Part shown: piece after piece, positions 1 through 11,074 of the stretch
Position numbering within the stretch: the stretch's first letter is position 1
Layout of the letters: each line of letters opens with the position of its first letter
NCBI GenBank assembly: GCA_009763385.1
Contig: CM019824.1
Span: forward strand, 146,947,705-147,011,704
Direction: 5' to 3'
Origin: Coix lacryma-jobi var. lacryma-jobi
Taxonomy: Eukaryota; Streptophyta; Magnoliopsida; Poales; Poaceae
DNA length: 64,000 nucleotides
Notes under the pieces: model-generated
Database searches by the model: none
What the model was told of the DNA's origin: nothing
The model's input: the letters and a program-made list of their open reading frames with translations, nothing else
Made by a program: the position numbers and the translations under genes

Positions 1-2
1 AG

Positions 3-1958
3 AAACTAACCTCTATAATAAGTCATGAATGGTTAGAAGAATCAGAACTTTCCACTGATATAATCCATTTAAATTCACCTTCTACACACATTCAATGCCA
101 AATCCATCAACAACCCTTCAAAGCTCTCTATAATCCTGTTGTGGGAACCAACATTATGTCTGAAACCTTTGCTCAAGATTTATTAAAACAAATGCCACTT
201 ACCCCAACAGCTAAATTGTTAAAAAGCCCTTCAGGACATGTTATTCCTAGCTCAGGAATCATGTATGTCCTGCCTGTCACTGTAGATAACACTCCAATAC
301 ACTTAAGCTTTTATATCTTTGACATTAAAGAGTTTAATCTGTTGATAGGCCAACCACTCAAACAACTCATTCATGAAGGACAAACAGGGATCTTAAACTT
401 CTGTCTTGGGAAAAATCTTAAAGGAACCATACCTATTACTCACTCTCTAAATGCTGAAAATGAGTCATGTCCCGAGCCAGATCCTATGGAAGAAATTAAG
501 GAATCATACCTTGAAATAATAAATGAACCTGAATATGAAGAAGATGCACAATTCTTCACTGAGGAAGAAGAAAACATACCAGATCCAGATCCTCTAGATT
601 CCTTAGAAGAACCTCCTAAACCTTCCATAGAGTTAAAACCCTTACCTTTTGGGCTTCGATATGCTTTCTTGAATAATGATCTTGAGTCTCCTGTGATCAT
701 AAATAATAATCTTACTCAGGAACAAACTTCTAGGTTGATCACTATCTTAGAAAAGCATAGATCAGCCTTTGGCTATTCACTCCACGACCTAAAGGGAATT
801 AACCCCGCTTTCTGCACCCATCGCATTCCTACTGATCCTGACATATCACCATCTAGAGAGCCACAACGCAGGCTTAACAATGCGATGAGAGAGATAGTAA
901 AGAAAGAGGTTTTGAAACTTTTGCACGCCAGGATCATTTATCCTATGCCACACAGTGAGTGGGTGAGCCCTGTCCAAGTTGTGCCTAAAAAGGGAGGCAT
1001 GACTGTGGTAAAGAATGAGAAGAATGAATTAATTCCACAAAGAACTGTTACTGGTTGGAGAATGTGTATTGATTACAGAAAATTAAACAAGGCAACTAAG
1101 AAAGATCACTTTCTGCTACCTTTCATAGACGAAATGTTAGAACGGTTAGCCAATCACTCTTTCTTTTGTTTTCTTGATGGATACTCTGCGTATCACCAAA
1201 TCCCAATCCATCCAGATGATCAAAGCAAAACCACTTTTACATATCCATATGGAACTTATGCTTATCGCCGAATGTCTTTTGGATTATGTAATGCACCTGC
1301 TTCTTTTCAAAGATGTATGATGTCTATATTTTCTGATATGATTGAAGAAATCATGGAAGTTTTCATGGATGACTTTTCTGTTTATGGAAAAACTTTTGAT
1401 GATTGTCTTGAAAACTTGGATAAGGTTTTGCAAAGATGTGAAGAAAAGCACTTAGTCCTTAACTGGGAAAAATGTCACTTTATGGTTAAAGAGGGCATAG
1501 TGCTAGGTCACTTAGTGTCTGAACGTGGAATTGAGGTAGACAGAGCTAAAATTGAAGTAATTGAACGTTTGCCTCCGCCGATTAATATCAAAGGAATTCA
1601 AACTTTTCTTGGCCATGCTGGTTTTTACCACAGGTTTATAAAAGATTTTTCTTACATTGCTAGACCACTTACAAATCTTTTGGCCAAGGATGTTCCTTTT
1701 GAATTTGATGATGCATGCTTAGAATCTTTTAACACTCTTAAGAAAGCACTCACTTCTGCACCTATCATTCAACCTCCTGATTGGTCTCTACCTTTTGAGA
1801 TCATGTGTGATGCAAGTGATTTTGCTGTAGGAGCTGTGCTAGGACAATATAAGGATAAAAAGCATCATGCAGTCTCTTATGCCAGGAAAACTTTAACAGG
1901 ACCTCAACTTAATTATGCTACTACTGAAAAGAACTTCTGGCTGTTGTTTTTGCTATAG
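3..1958 (+). pseudogene. pol: Athila-like Pol, first part: protease-like domain, reverse transcriptase, start of RNase H
   Basis: The frame is open from the window edge, so the N-terminus is missing. Order: a protease-like segment (about 90-420), an acidic linker, RT (about 850-1550) and the start of RNase H (from about 1780). RT motifs include CIDYRKLNKAT, the first catalytic Asp in FLDGYSAYHQI, and the FMDDFSVYG box typical of Athila RTs. RNase H begins with MCDASDFAVGAVLGQ. The protease-like region reads ALYNPVVGTNIMS where active gypsy proteases have ALxDxGAS, so the catalytic Asp is not visible. The frame ends at TAG 1956-1958 after a one-base deletion near 1932-1938; the coding frame resumes in another phase. 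As a polyprotein this copy is therefore broken. It would act in cytoplasmic virus-like particles to copy the element RNA into cDNA. Confidence 0.85.
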
Positions 1959-3514
1959 ACAAGTTTAGATCTTATTTAGTGGGATCAAAGGTAATTGTTT
2001 TTACTGATCATGATGCACTAAATTACCTGCTCACTAAGAAAGATGCTAAGCCACGCTTGATAAGATGGGTTTTGTTACTCCAAGAATTTGACTTAGAAAT
2101 AAAAGATAAGAAAGGAGTAGAAAACTCTGTAGCTGATCACTTGTCTAGAATGTATTTTGAAAATCCTCAGGAATTGCCTATAAATGACTCACTCAGGGAT
2201 GACATGCTTTTTCAAGTCTCTAGATCTGACCCCTGGTATGCAGATATTGTCAATTTTATAGTTGCAGGGTATGTACCACCAGGAGCAAATAAGAAGAAGC
2301 TGATCTATGAGAGTAGGATCCACATATGGGATGATCCATATCTATTCAGAGTATGCTCTGATGGGTTACTCAGAAGATGTGTGCCAGCTAAAGAAGGAAT
2401 CAAGATCATTGAACGCTATCACTCTTCACCATATGGAGGACATTATGGGGCATTCCGAACACATGCAAAGATCTGGCAAAGTGGATTTTTCTGGCCAACT
2501 ATGTACCAAGACACAAAAGACTTCGTTCGGAGGTGTGGATCATGTCAGAGGCACAGTAGCATCAACACCAGAGATGCTATGCCACTCACCAACAACCTTC
2601 AGATTGAGCTCTTCGATGTCTGGGGAATTGATTACATGGGACCATTCCCTAAATCAAGAAACCATGAGTACATTCTGGTTGTTGTCGACTACGTCTCGAA
2701 ATGGGTCGAAGCAGTGCCATTCAAGTCTGCTAATGCAAGAAACTCTCATAGGATGTTCGAGGAGATAATATTTCCAAGATTTGGAGTGCCATGGATGGTA
2801 ATTAGTGACGGAGGAACACATTTCATTGACAAAGGTTTTCATAAATATCTGATAAATCATGGGATTCATCACAATGTTGCCACTCCCTATCACCCTCAGA
2901 CAAGTGGCCAAGCAGAAACATCAAACAAACAAATCAAGAATATTCTACAGAAAACGGTCGACGAGATGGGAACACAATGGAAAGATAGACTACCCGAAGC
3001 ACTGTGGGCTTATCGTACTGCCTACAAAACACCACTAGGAAGGTCTCCATATCAGCTCGTCTACGGAAAGACTTGTCACTTACTAGTGGAACTAGAATTC
3101 AAAGCTCACTGGGCAATCAAAAGATGGAACATGGACTTAGAAGCTGCAGGAGTCAGGAGGAAAATGCAACTCTCTGAACTAGATGAATGGCGCGAAAAGG
3201 CATATCACAACGCAAAGATTTACAAAGAGAGAACAAAGAGGTGGCATGACAAGAGAATCAGGAAGAAGAGCTTCACTCCGGGAGACAAGGTATTACTCTT
3301 TAATTCCAGGGTAAAGTTGTTCGGGCATGGAAAACTACGAAGCAAATGGGAAGGACCTTTCATGGTGGTAGCCACTTCATCTCATGGAGCTATTACGCTC
3401 CAAAATGATGAAGGTACGCTATTCAAGGTAAATGGACAACGTCTTAAGATTTTTCTAGAACCTGAAAAGAGTCCTGAAGAGTTGGATGTCATCCAATTCT
3501 TCATTGTCCCATAG
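1959..3514 (+). pseudogene. pol: Athila-like Pol, second part: RNase H C-terminus and integrase
   Basis: This continues the preceding polyprotein after the frameshift. The first recognisable codons in the new frame lie just upstream of 1959, overlapping the end of the first frame. RNase H ends with VFTDHDALNYLL and SVADHLSRM. The integrase zinc-binding region has the H-H and CGSCQRH cysteines (about 2430-2560). The core has the catalytic Asp in GIDYMGPFP, the second Asp in VISDGGTHF and the Glu in HPQTSGQAETSN. The C-terminal GPF segment reads KWEGPFMVV near 3340. The frame is open to TAG 3512-3514. Integrase would insert the cDNA into nuclear DNA. Only the upstream frameshift visibly disables this copy. 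Confidence 0.85.
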
Positions 3515-4054
3515 ACTTACACTATCATCATTTTTTCCGATAAGTTTGCACATCGGGGGTATATTTTCTGGGATTAGGATCAAGTTTAAAGACACCACGA
3601 GCGACGAACCCACAAGGGCCCACAGGGTGGGACCGACTGGTCTCCTAGGGTGACCGACCGGTCTGCCCTGGAGTCCCCTCGCCGTCTGCCTTCTTTCGTT
3701 ACGTGTCCTGACTCCTTCTCGTATCCATTCTGGTAACCTGATCTGCAGAATCGATAACTCCCATAACAAACCTATCATGCCTATCATTCAGCCTCCTCTC
3801 CAAGCCACCTCAGCTATAAAACCAGCCCCAGGCCTGCCTCTAGATTCATTGCACCCTCCTCCAGAATACCAGCAGCAGCATAACTCTCCTCCCACCAGCG
3901 CTGATGGCCTCCTATCCAAGGATCGACCTCAACGAGCCCGCCGACGACTCGATGGCTCTTGTCGTCGCCGCATCTAAGGAGCTTGGCGTAACGCCGTCAA
4001 AGGAGATCGCCCCCGTTGACTCGCCGACACCTGTTGATATGATTCCACCAGAAG
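3515..4054 (+). other. Non-coding 3' region and left part of the Athila-like 3' LTR; TATA-like box and short ORF
   Basis: A candidate PPT (CATCGGGGGTA, 3552-3562) follows the pol stop. At 3625-3670 there are GACCGACTGGTC and GACCGACCGGTC palindromes that recur at 6137-6170. A TATAAAA box lies at about 3812-3820, followed about 90 bases later by an ATG at 3904. That short reading frame starts MASYPRIDLNEPADDS and is cut by the solo LTR at 4055. Without the insert it would stop within a few codons. I do not recognise a product. Confidence 0.5.
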
Positions 4055-4454
4055 TGAAGGACCGAAAGTGCTACCAGAAAGCGACCAGAGGGGGGGGGGT
4101 GAATGGGAGCTTTTAAAATTTCTTGTCAGAAACTTTAAGCCACTGTCCCGAAAATCAACCCCAAGAGTAAAACCGATGCGCGTGATGTCCACGACCCAAG
4201 AGAATGGGTGGATGTTCCCTAGGAACACAGCGGGGCACCACAAAAATTCCCTCGCCCAAGTTCACGCAGGTCAACTAGTGACAGGATAAACTTTGGGTAA
4301 CCTCAACCTCCCCCGAGCAACGCGAGGGGGATTCAGGCTATTTTGTAAAGCGAGAAGCCCTATTTCTGTAGAGCACGAAGTTAGGAATCCGACGCAACAA
4401 GCGGATTTCAAATCGAAAGTCAGACGAACAAACTGCGGAGGAAACTGCGCAGAA

Positions 4455-4745
4455 ACCACTTGACCGGACTCTGCCTGCGTCCGGTAACGAGCCACCGGAC
4501 GCGTCCGGTCTGAGAAAATAGGTTCTGGACCCTTACTGTTTGTGATCGGACTCACAAGAGTGATGCGTCCGGTCGTGTGTTCAGCGTCCGGTCAAGAACC
4601 AAATCAGATGAACAGTGAGACGTGTGAGTCCGGTCAGTAATGAACAGAGCGTCCGGTCAAATCACGAAGAAAACACACAGTGTGTTCAACGACCGGACTC
4701 TCAGCCCTAGCGTCCGGTCTGCCCGACGCCAGAGTCCGGTCACAC
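4455..4745. repeat. Short palindrome array of the GCGTCCGGTC type in LTR copy A
   Basis: Repeated GACCGGAC, GCGTCCGGTC and GAGTCCGGTC words occur in both orientations about every 20-50 bases. The position matches the CGGACWGTCCG arrays of the other three Sirevirus LTRs, but the core sequence differs. Confidence 0.75.
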
Positions 4746-5520
4746 TGAAAAACAGCTGTTCGTCCACCGATTCGGCTCGATCTCACCCAAAATGAATCCT
4801 CTAGGGATCAAACTTGGTGAGAGGAGTCACAAGGAGGATAGTGAGCTATCTCTAAGATATCATGGCTCGAACCTATCTCCAAATCGATGAATCGAAGAAA
4901 TTCCGGGGAAGGGAGAAAAACTTGACCCGAAACAAAGATCGATCGATCTACTAGCTCGTGAGGTTAGATGAGAATTCCTTTGGTGGAAAGAAGTGCCTCA
5001 CGATCTAGAACAACCTGGTTCAAACGGATTTGCATGAGACGCACCGAGATGAAAGATCGATCAACGGGAAAAACGTGGAGAAAAGCAACCCGCGAAGAAC
5101 GAGGACAAAACGTGAATCACAACCACAAATTTGCAACCGTGTGGCTACCACACGCTACAACAGTGAGATTACAGTCTCACTTCCTCAAAATCTCCAGTAC
5201 ACAGAGGTATTGTTCTCTGCTGATCTCAGTTGCTACAGCAGGGGATTGGGAGAGCAGGAAAACCTAGAAGGCAAAGAGCAAATGGCTGAGATAGAATGGG
5301 AGGAGGGTGTCTCCCTCTAATTAGCCTAATTCTAATTCCTACTCCACCCCTCACTAATTACAGAGCGAGCCAGCTAAACCCTAGGGTTATTCTGGACCAA
5401 CTCAAGGTAGATGCTGATCCGACGGCCACGCCCGCACAACTGGTAGCGTTGCCTCGACGCAACCTCACCGATTGCCGCCACGTGCCGGCATCGCTCCGCT
5501 CGTCCTTTCCCGGACTTCGC

Positions 5521-5795
5521 CCCCGGTTTTGAGGCCCAAACCGGGAAACCAGCCTTCACGACCAACCCCCGGTTTTGAGGCCCAAACCGGGAAACCAGCC
5601 GTCCATAGCCTGAGTTTTGTGGCCCAAACACAGAAACCCGCAGCACCCAGGTTTTGAGGCCCAAACCTGGAAACCGACCTCAGCCCGAGTTTTGTGGCCC
5701 AAACTCGGAAACCATCAGCGCCCAGGTTTTGAGGCCCAAACCTGGAAACCGTCCACTCGGTGGTTTCGGTGGCTCAACCACCAAACCGAGCCGTA
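5521..5795. repeat. Tandem hairpin array in LTR copy A
   Basis: Six or seven inverted repeats follow one another. Each has a 5-7 base arm around a common core TTTTGAGGCCCAAA or TTTTGTGGCCCAAA. Arm pairs include CCCGG/CCGGG, CCAGG/CCTGG and CCGAG/CTCGG. Unit three has a broken arm. The last unit is a divergent CGGTGG/CCACC hairpin. Confidence 0.85.
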
Positions 5796-6127
5796 GAGGG
5801 GATGCACCGCCCGTGCACCCCATCCACCGACACGTGTCCTCAGGTCCTCGACCCGAGCAACACCGTGCCCGCAAGTCTTCGCTCGTCGCTGTCCCAGGCT
5901 GCCAGCCACCACAGCTGATCCTCGGGCCACTGGTCCCTCAGTCCAAGCCTCACGTCCGCCCTTCGCCACTCTCGGTCCATCGGCACGGCACGTCTCTACT
6001 TGACCTTCACCTTGCCTTTGATCACTGTATCCGTGCTCGACACCTGCACAACACAAGCCAAAGAACATGCGCATTATCCCAGTTGACAATCAATCATCAC
6101 TCAGAGACTCGGCATACACCACAGAAG

Positions 6128-7113
6128 GCTGACCTGTGGGACCGACCGGTCCCCTGGGCCCACCGGTCGGTCCCCCTGGGCGCCGCCGGCCTCCCCCTTC
6201 TGGAATTGTCTTCCACCGCCTTTGAGGACCAATCTCAGCCCTACGTGAAGTTGGTTTGATCAAACGGTCGCGGTTGATCCCTCAGGGCTATATAAACAGA
6301 CCCCCAGGCCCCAGGTCATAAAGAAGGTCCCTCTTTAGAAGACTACGCTTCAACTAGAAACCCTAGAAGAGACTTCAGGAGTTAGCTTTCAAGTAGAAGA
6401 CTAGATACCCCTCTAGTAGGATTAGAACCTAGTCTTATTCTAGAACTAGAAGAGAGAGAGAGAGAGGAAGAGATCAAGAAGGAGCTCCGGCCTGTCGGAT
6501 CAACTTCTTCATCTTGTACCTGTGGATTCAAGTTCTTCGTCAACTTGCTTCAACGATTGTTTTGGTAATCAACATCTACATTTAAGTTTGAGCTATTGTT
6601 CTTATTATTCTTAAGGTTTAATGACTCTCTTTTGAGTACTTTAATTCTAGTCGCTCTAGAGTTAGAGTAGTTGGATAGTGTAAGCGTGGTGCTTAGACTT
6701 GATAGCTCATATTTACCTCCTATAACGCCGGTAGTAGTGGTTGTTCGCAAGGGTGACTCTTATAGCCTTGTTGATTCTTCTATAGTCCACTTACCCGTGT
6801 GTAGGCTCGGTAGGATTATACATTTGCATAAAAGAATCATACTCTGTTTGTGACCTTTTATGACAATTTCCCCACTAAGAATAATATAAGCATATCACTC
6901 TTAAGTTGGATTTAGATAACCTTAGTGATCCCCTCTATGCTTTTAGCTTCTCCGTCCTTATTAGCTACTCAGGGGTTATATTCTTTGAGACTTAACACTA
7001 TCCGTTCCTTTGGGTTCGATATTAAAACTGGGTTACTCCGGTGAAGTGCTACATCGGTAGATTTATCTGTGCGCTTGCGGATAAAGTAGAGTGTGCGTTA
7101 ATTTATACCAACA
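6128..7113 (+). mobile_element. Right part of the Athila-like 3' LTR (promoter, R and U5)
   Basis: GACCGACCGGTCCCC and CACCGGTCGGTCC palindromes (6137-6170) are followed by the TATATAAA box at 6290-6297. An AG-rich microsatellite lies at 6450-6470. The terminal block from about 7035 to 7113 resembles the ends of the LTRs at 21500 and 28320. The LTR ends CAACA at 7113. Short ORFs here are not conserved or recognisable. Confidence 0.75.
6290..6297 (+). promoter_or_regulatory. TATA box of the Athila-like LTR
   Basis: TATATAAA lies downstream of GC-rich palindromes and upstream of the probable R region. The same arrangement is found in the LTRs at 21500 and 28320 on the other strand. Confidence 0.6.
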
Positions 7114-7336
7114 GCGGTGCGGGGGAGGGAGAGAAAAAGAAAGAAAGCCTTTTCTTTTATTTCAAAGGGTTTTTGTTCAAATTCAAAATAACTTTGAATT
7201 CAAAACACATAACTCTAGCCCTACACTCAAACAAAATGTTATGCTCCAGCATGAATGCAACAAAAATGTTTCTAAGCCCCAAGATAATTTATTAATTCAC
7301 CAAAAATACTGTTTGCTCTATAGGTTTCATGAAAAA
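7114..7336 (-). mobile_element. Fragment of an old gypsy-type LTR, left of the Sirevirus insertion
   Basis: This AT-rich segment is continuous with 19107-19170 once the Sirevirus is removed; the shared AAAAA is the TSD. The joined piece ends GGGTGTCACA at 19170, so read on the minus strand it begins TGTGACACCC, the usual start of many gypsy LTRs. No internal domain is preserved. Confidence 0.5.
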
Positions 7337-7754
7337 TGAAGGACCGAGAAAGCACACACAAGGCGACCAGAGGGGGGGTGAATGGGAGCCAAACAAATTT
7401 CTTTCGAAACTTTGGCCAAGTGTCCCAAATTCAACCCCAACAAGCACGAACCCAAAGCGTGATGCTCACGACCCTTGGAAGAGGGTGGATGATCTCTAGG
7501 ATCACAGCGGAGCACCACCGAACACAAGCGAAGCAGAGACCCAAAAGCTCCGGCACAAGTTTGCCCCCCAAAAACCAAGTCCCGAACGTAGATAGACGGC
7601 TACGTCGAGAAATCCCCAAATATCGATGCTAACGAGTAGCAAAGATACCTAGAGAAGTTCCTTGGTGAACTCTAGGGCCAAACGAGAAGTCCGGAAAACA
7701 AGCGAGCAAGCCGGGAGAGCAAACGCACTATAGCGCAACCTACAGCAGGATCCC

Positions 7755-7985
7755 GGACACTCCGCCGTGAGGCTCCCGGACTGTCCGCGGTTCCTTCCCG
7801 GACAGTCCGCCGGCCAACACCGCCAACCAGCAACTTTGCTGGAATGTCCCTGCTCGACTCGCGGACAGTCCACGCCTACCAACGGCGAACAGTCCGCCGG
7901 TCACCCGAGGGGAGGCAGCCACTGCTCCGGCTGACCCCCGACTCGCGGACAGTCCGCGGCCTAGGGGGCGGACAGTCCGCCACCA
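7755..7985. repeat. CGGACWGTCCG palindrome array in the Sirevirus 1 3' LTR
   Basis: Repeated GCGGACAGTCCGC-type palindromes and half-sites are spaced about 20-45 bases apart. The same array is present at 17395-17655 and 31205-31485. Confidence 0.8.
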
Positions 7986-8777
7986 CACAGTGAGGGCGAA
8001 ATTGGTCGCCCTTCACCCAAATCTTCCCAAAATTGATTCAAACCAAAATCTCTTGATCCCAAACTTGGAGGAGATGATCATGGGGTAGTTAGGAGACTAT
8101 CCCCAAGAAATCATCCGCTCAAATCAACTCAATCAACGGAGAATCGAAGGGGAAGGTGTATGAACCGAAAAAGCACCACGAAAACGAAATCGACCCGATC
8201 TATTCGATCATGAGGAGTTAGATGAATTCCTTTGGTCGAAATGACCTCCTCAATGATACGAACAAATTGGTTCAAACGGATTTCGCAAAGACGCACCGGA
8301 GAGGGAGATTGAGTGACGGGAAAATCGTGGAGAAATGAAGAACGCGAAGAACAACGACGAACTCGAATCAAAACACGAATCGACACACGATCTGCAAGCC
8401 GAAGCGCAAACACACGCTACGACAAGGAGGTTACGGCCTCCTTTCCTCAGAATCACCAGTACACAGAGTCAAGTCTCTCTGCGGATCTCAGCTAGCTACA
8501 GCAGGGGATGGGGAGAGCAGGAAGCCTAAGGATGAAAGAGCAAATGACTGAGATAGTGGAGGAGGGTGTCTCCCCTGACTACTTATCCTATTCTAGACTA
8601 AGTATATTTCCTACTCTACCCCTCTCTATTCTAATTACAGAGCAAACCAGCTAAACCCTAGGGTTATTCTGGACCAACTCAAGTGGTAGGTAGATCCGAC
8701 GGCCACGCCCGCACAAGTCGTTCGCGTTGCCTCCACGCAACCTTCTGATTGCCGCCACGTGCCGCCCTCGCTCTGCA

Positions 8778-9045
8778 CCCCCGGTTTTGTGGCCCAAACC
8801 GGGAAACCAGCCTTTTCCAGCAACCCCCGGTTTTGAGGCCCAAACCGGGAAACCAGCCCACCAGCGTCTGAGTTTTGAGGCCAAACTCAGCAAACCATCC
8901 GCGCCCAGGTTTTGAGGCCCAAACCTGGAAACCGTCCTCAGCCCGAGTTTTGTGGCCAAACTCGGAAACCCTCAGCACCCAGGTTTTGAGGCCCAAACCT
9001 GGAAACCGTCCACCGGTGGTTTTTCGCTGGCTCAGCCACCAAACC
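8778..9045. repeat. Tandem hairpin array in the Sirevirus 1 3' LTR
   Basis: Six hairpins have cores TTTTGTGGCCCAAA, TTTTGAGGCCCAAA or TTTTGAGGCCAAA and paired arms CCCGG/CCGGG, CTGAG/CTCAG, CCAGG/CCTGG and CCGAG/CTCGG. A GGTGG/CCACC unit follows. Confidence 0.85.
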
Positions 9046-9444
9046 GAAGTTGTAGAGGGGATGCACCGCCCATGCACCCCGTCCACCGACACGTGTCCCC
9101 AGGTCCTCGACCCGAGCAACACCGTGCCCCGCAAGTCTCCGCTTGTCACTGTCCCAGGCTGCCAGCCACCACAGCTGATCCTCAGGCACTCCGGTCCCTC
9201 AGTCCAAGCCTCACGTCCGCCCTTTACTGCTCGATCCATCGGCATGGCACGTCCGCCGCACGGCACGCCCATCCTTCATCGCACCCAGTCCATCGGCACG
9301 ACACGTCTCAACTTGACCTTCACCTTGCCCTCGATCACTGTCTCCGTGCTCGACACCTGCACAACACAAGCCAAAGAACATGCGATCAAACCCGTTGACA
9401 CTCACTCATCACTCAGAGACTCGGCATACACCCATGTATCCGCA

Positions 9445-11074
9445 ATCTCCCCTTGATGAGTGCATTGTCAACTACTCACACAAATCATAATGAAAGAAAG
9501 AGAAGGAAGAAGAAAGAAGAGGAACTCGACCAAATGACCCAAAAGCATAGCAAAGCCGAAGAAGGTCAAGTGGAAGAAGCAAAAAACTTGGTCCCCAAAG
9601 ACATGGGCAACGACTCGACGCAACCAAGCAAAGCAAAGCTAGCCCTCAAGAAGAGGTAGAACAGGCTCAACACCACTAGCAAAATACCAATTGAAAATCA
9701 GAGCTAAAATGGCAAAATGCTAGTCCCTCAAGATAGAGGCACAGAGGCTCAACACAACTAGCACGAAAACCACTCTGAACCAATTGAAAAACAAACGAAA
9801 GGTCTCCGAACCAATCAAAATCAACCTCGACGCCAATGAGGAAGAATGTTTGCTAGTCCCTCAAGACAGAGGCAACGGCTCAACACAACTAGCAAACTCC
9901 CCCTCGACAAGTGCAAGCAACCAGGGACTCCCCCTTAGGTCCAACAAGAGAAGAGCATAAAGATTTGAAAATCTCCCCCTTAGCAAAAGCTTCCCTTAGT
10001 TGAACGCCAGGAGACATATGATTTGCAAAAACTCTCCCCTTAGTTGAAAATGCACTTATCAAGCACAAACTCTTCCCTTGAGCCAACACAACTCCCCCTT
10101 CCAAAATGCATATGAAGTCAGAAATGCAAGTTAGCAGCTTCAGGCATATAATCAAAAGAGTGCAAAAATGCTCTAATCGGTATAGCTCCAATGGCACAAC
10201 TAAGCACTCAAATAGCGAAGGCTCAAACTGATCACACATACGAAATATGAAGCATATGAGCAAGTGAGCAGTTTTTAGCCAAAAAGATAGTCACCATCAA
10301 AATAGCACTACACATGTATAGATAGGAATCCAGACAAGTGCTAAACATGTATACAAGGTGAACTACCCCTAGCAAAGTTCAATCATCATGCATAGGAATG
10401 AAGCATATACTTGTGATTTCAGTTTTATATCAAGTTGCAGCGGTAAAGAATTCACAAGTTCAATTATTTAGCATGTGATTGCGAGAGGTTGAAAGCTTGT
10501 CTTTGCCTAACTTTTCAACCGAGCGAAGCCTATGCCGAAGCAATCAGAAGCTTAAAGCTACGGTTTCGGTCATACACTACACGGCTCAAGTTTAACTCAA
10601 AGTGCAATGAGAAACAGTCTCGATACCGTGAGGTGTTGGCAAGCAATCCCATCTCGATCTTTTCAATTCACTAAAACTTGGTTCAAATTTTAAACATGAT
10701 ATGAACAGACCAAGCAAGTGAATGACTCAGAACTAGAGACATAGCAACCCAGCATATATGAAAAGCAGGAATGGACTCAACACACCCTACACATGCTAGT
10801 TGCATATCTCAATGGTGAACATTTTCAGATTTTATATACATTAAGCAAATTCACCATTCAAAAATAGCTCAGCTCATAACATGTACTAATGATCAGAAAG
10901 AGCATAAGCTACAAGTATCAACATAAGCATCGGAGCATACTAAACAGAGCATAGTTACATTCTAGTGATTATAAACATGAAGCTCAGAATGTAAATGCGT
11001 ATGCTAAAATGCAACAAAAAGAAGATCAAAGTAAAAGAGTCAGACTAGGATACAACTCAAAATGCTTCCCCCAT
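9445..11074 (-). other. Sirevirus 1 non-coding 3' region with repeated polypurine tracts
   Basis: Read on the minus strand, this follows the pol stop and ends in the PPT next to the LTR (9445-9458). Further PPT-like words (complement of CTCCCCCTT or CTCCCCCTC) occur near 9896, 9938, 9975, 10034 and 10090. A short repeat, CTAGTCCCTCAAGA, recurs near 9720 and 9853. I see no env-like gene; ORFs here are short and unsupported. Confidence 0.75.

Larger units (their letters stand above)
4055..6121 (-). mobile_element. Sirevirus solo LTR (copy A), inside the Athila-like 3' LTR
   Basis: The copy begins TGAAGGACCGA and ends ACACCA. It resembles the three other Sirevirus LTRs at 7337, 16986 and 30800 in the left G-rich block, the hairpin array and the conserved end block (CTCAGAGACTCGGCATACAC). 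The flanks share CAGAAG (4049-4054 and 6122-6127), consistent with a 5-bp TSD plus one chance match. There is no internal region, so it is a solo LTR formed by recombination between two LTRs. It belongs to a different subfamily: its palindrome array is built on GCGTCCGGTC rather than CGGACWGTCCG. Several long ORFs cross it but show no protein family and overlap on both strands. Confidence 0.9.
1..7113 (+). mobile_element. Athila-like Ty3/gypsy LTR retrotransposon, 5'-truncated by window edge, 3' LTR interrupted
   Basis: The + strand carries a protease-like/RT/RNase H/integrase polyprotein (3-3514), then a non-coding stretch and an LTR that ends ATACCAACA at 7113. The LTR assignment rests on similarity of 6480-7113 to the LTRs of the gag-only element at 21500-29707. 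Shared blocks include the TATATAA box, a block reading CTGTCGGATC, and the terminal block with CTACATCGGTA and GTGCGCTTGCGGAT. A Sirevirus solo LTR (4055-6121) splits the 3' LTR. Gag and the 5' LTR lie left of the window. I could not fix the left boundary of the 3' LTR; it is probably between 3555 and 3600, after the G-rich tract at 3555-3560. Confidence 0.8.
7337..9444 (-). repeat. 3' LTR of Sirevirus 1
   Basis: It is 2108 bp, TG to CA. It contains a palindrome array at 7755-7985, a hairpin array at 8778-9045 and a conserved end block at about 9400-9444. ORFs crossing it, such as those in 8651-9456, read through the hairpin units and are not genes. Confidence 0.95.

Noticed and set aside
5654..6259. 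ORFs of about 200 codons through the Sirevirus LTRs (also 8679-9456, 18638-19118 and 32129-32831)
   Set aside because: They read through the tandem hairpins, giving repeated PKPGNRP-type peptides, and have no conserved start or domain. The LTR hairpin structure explains them.
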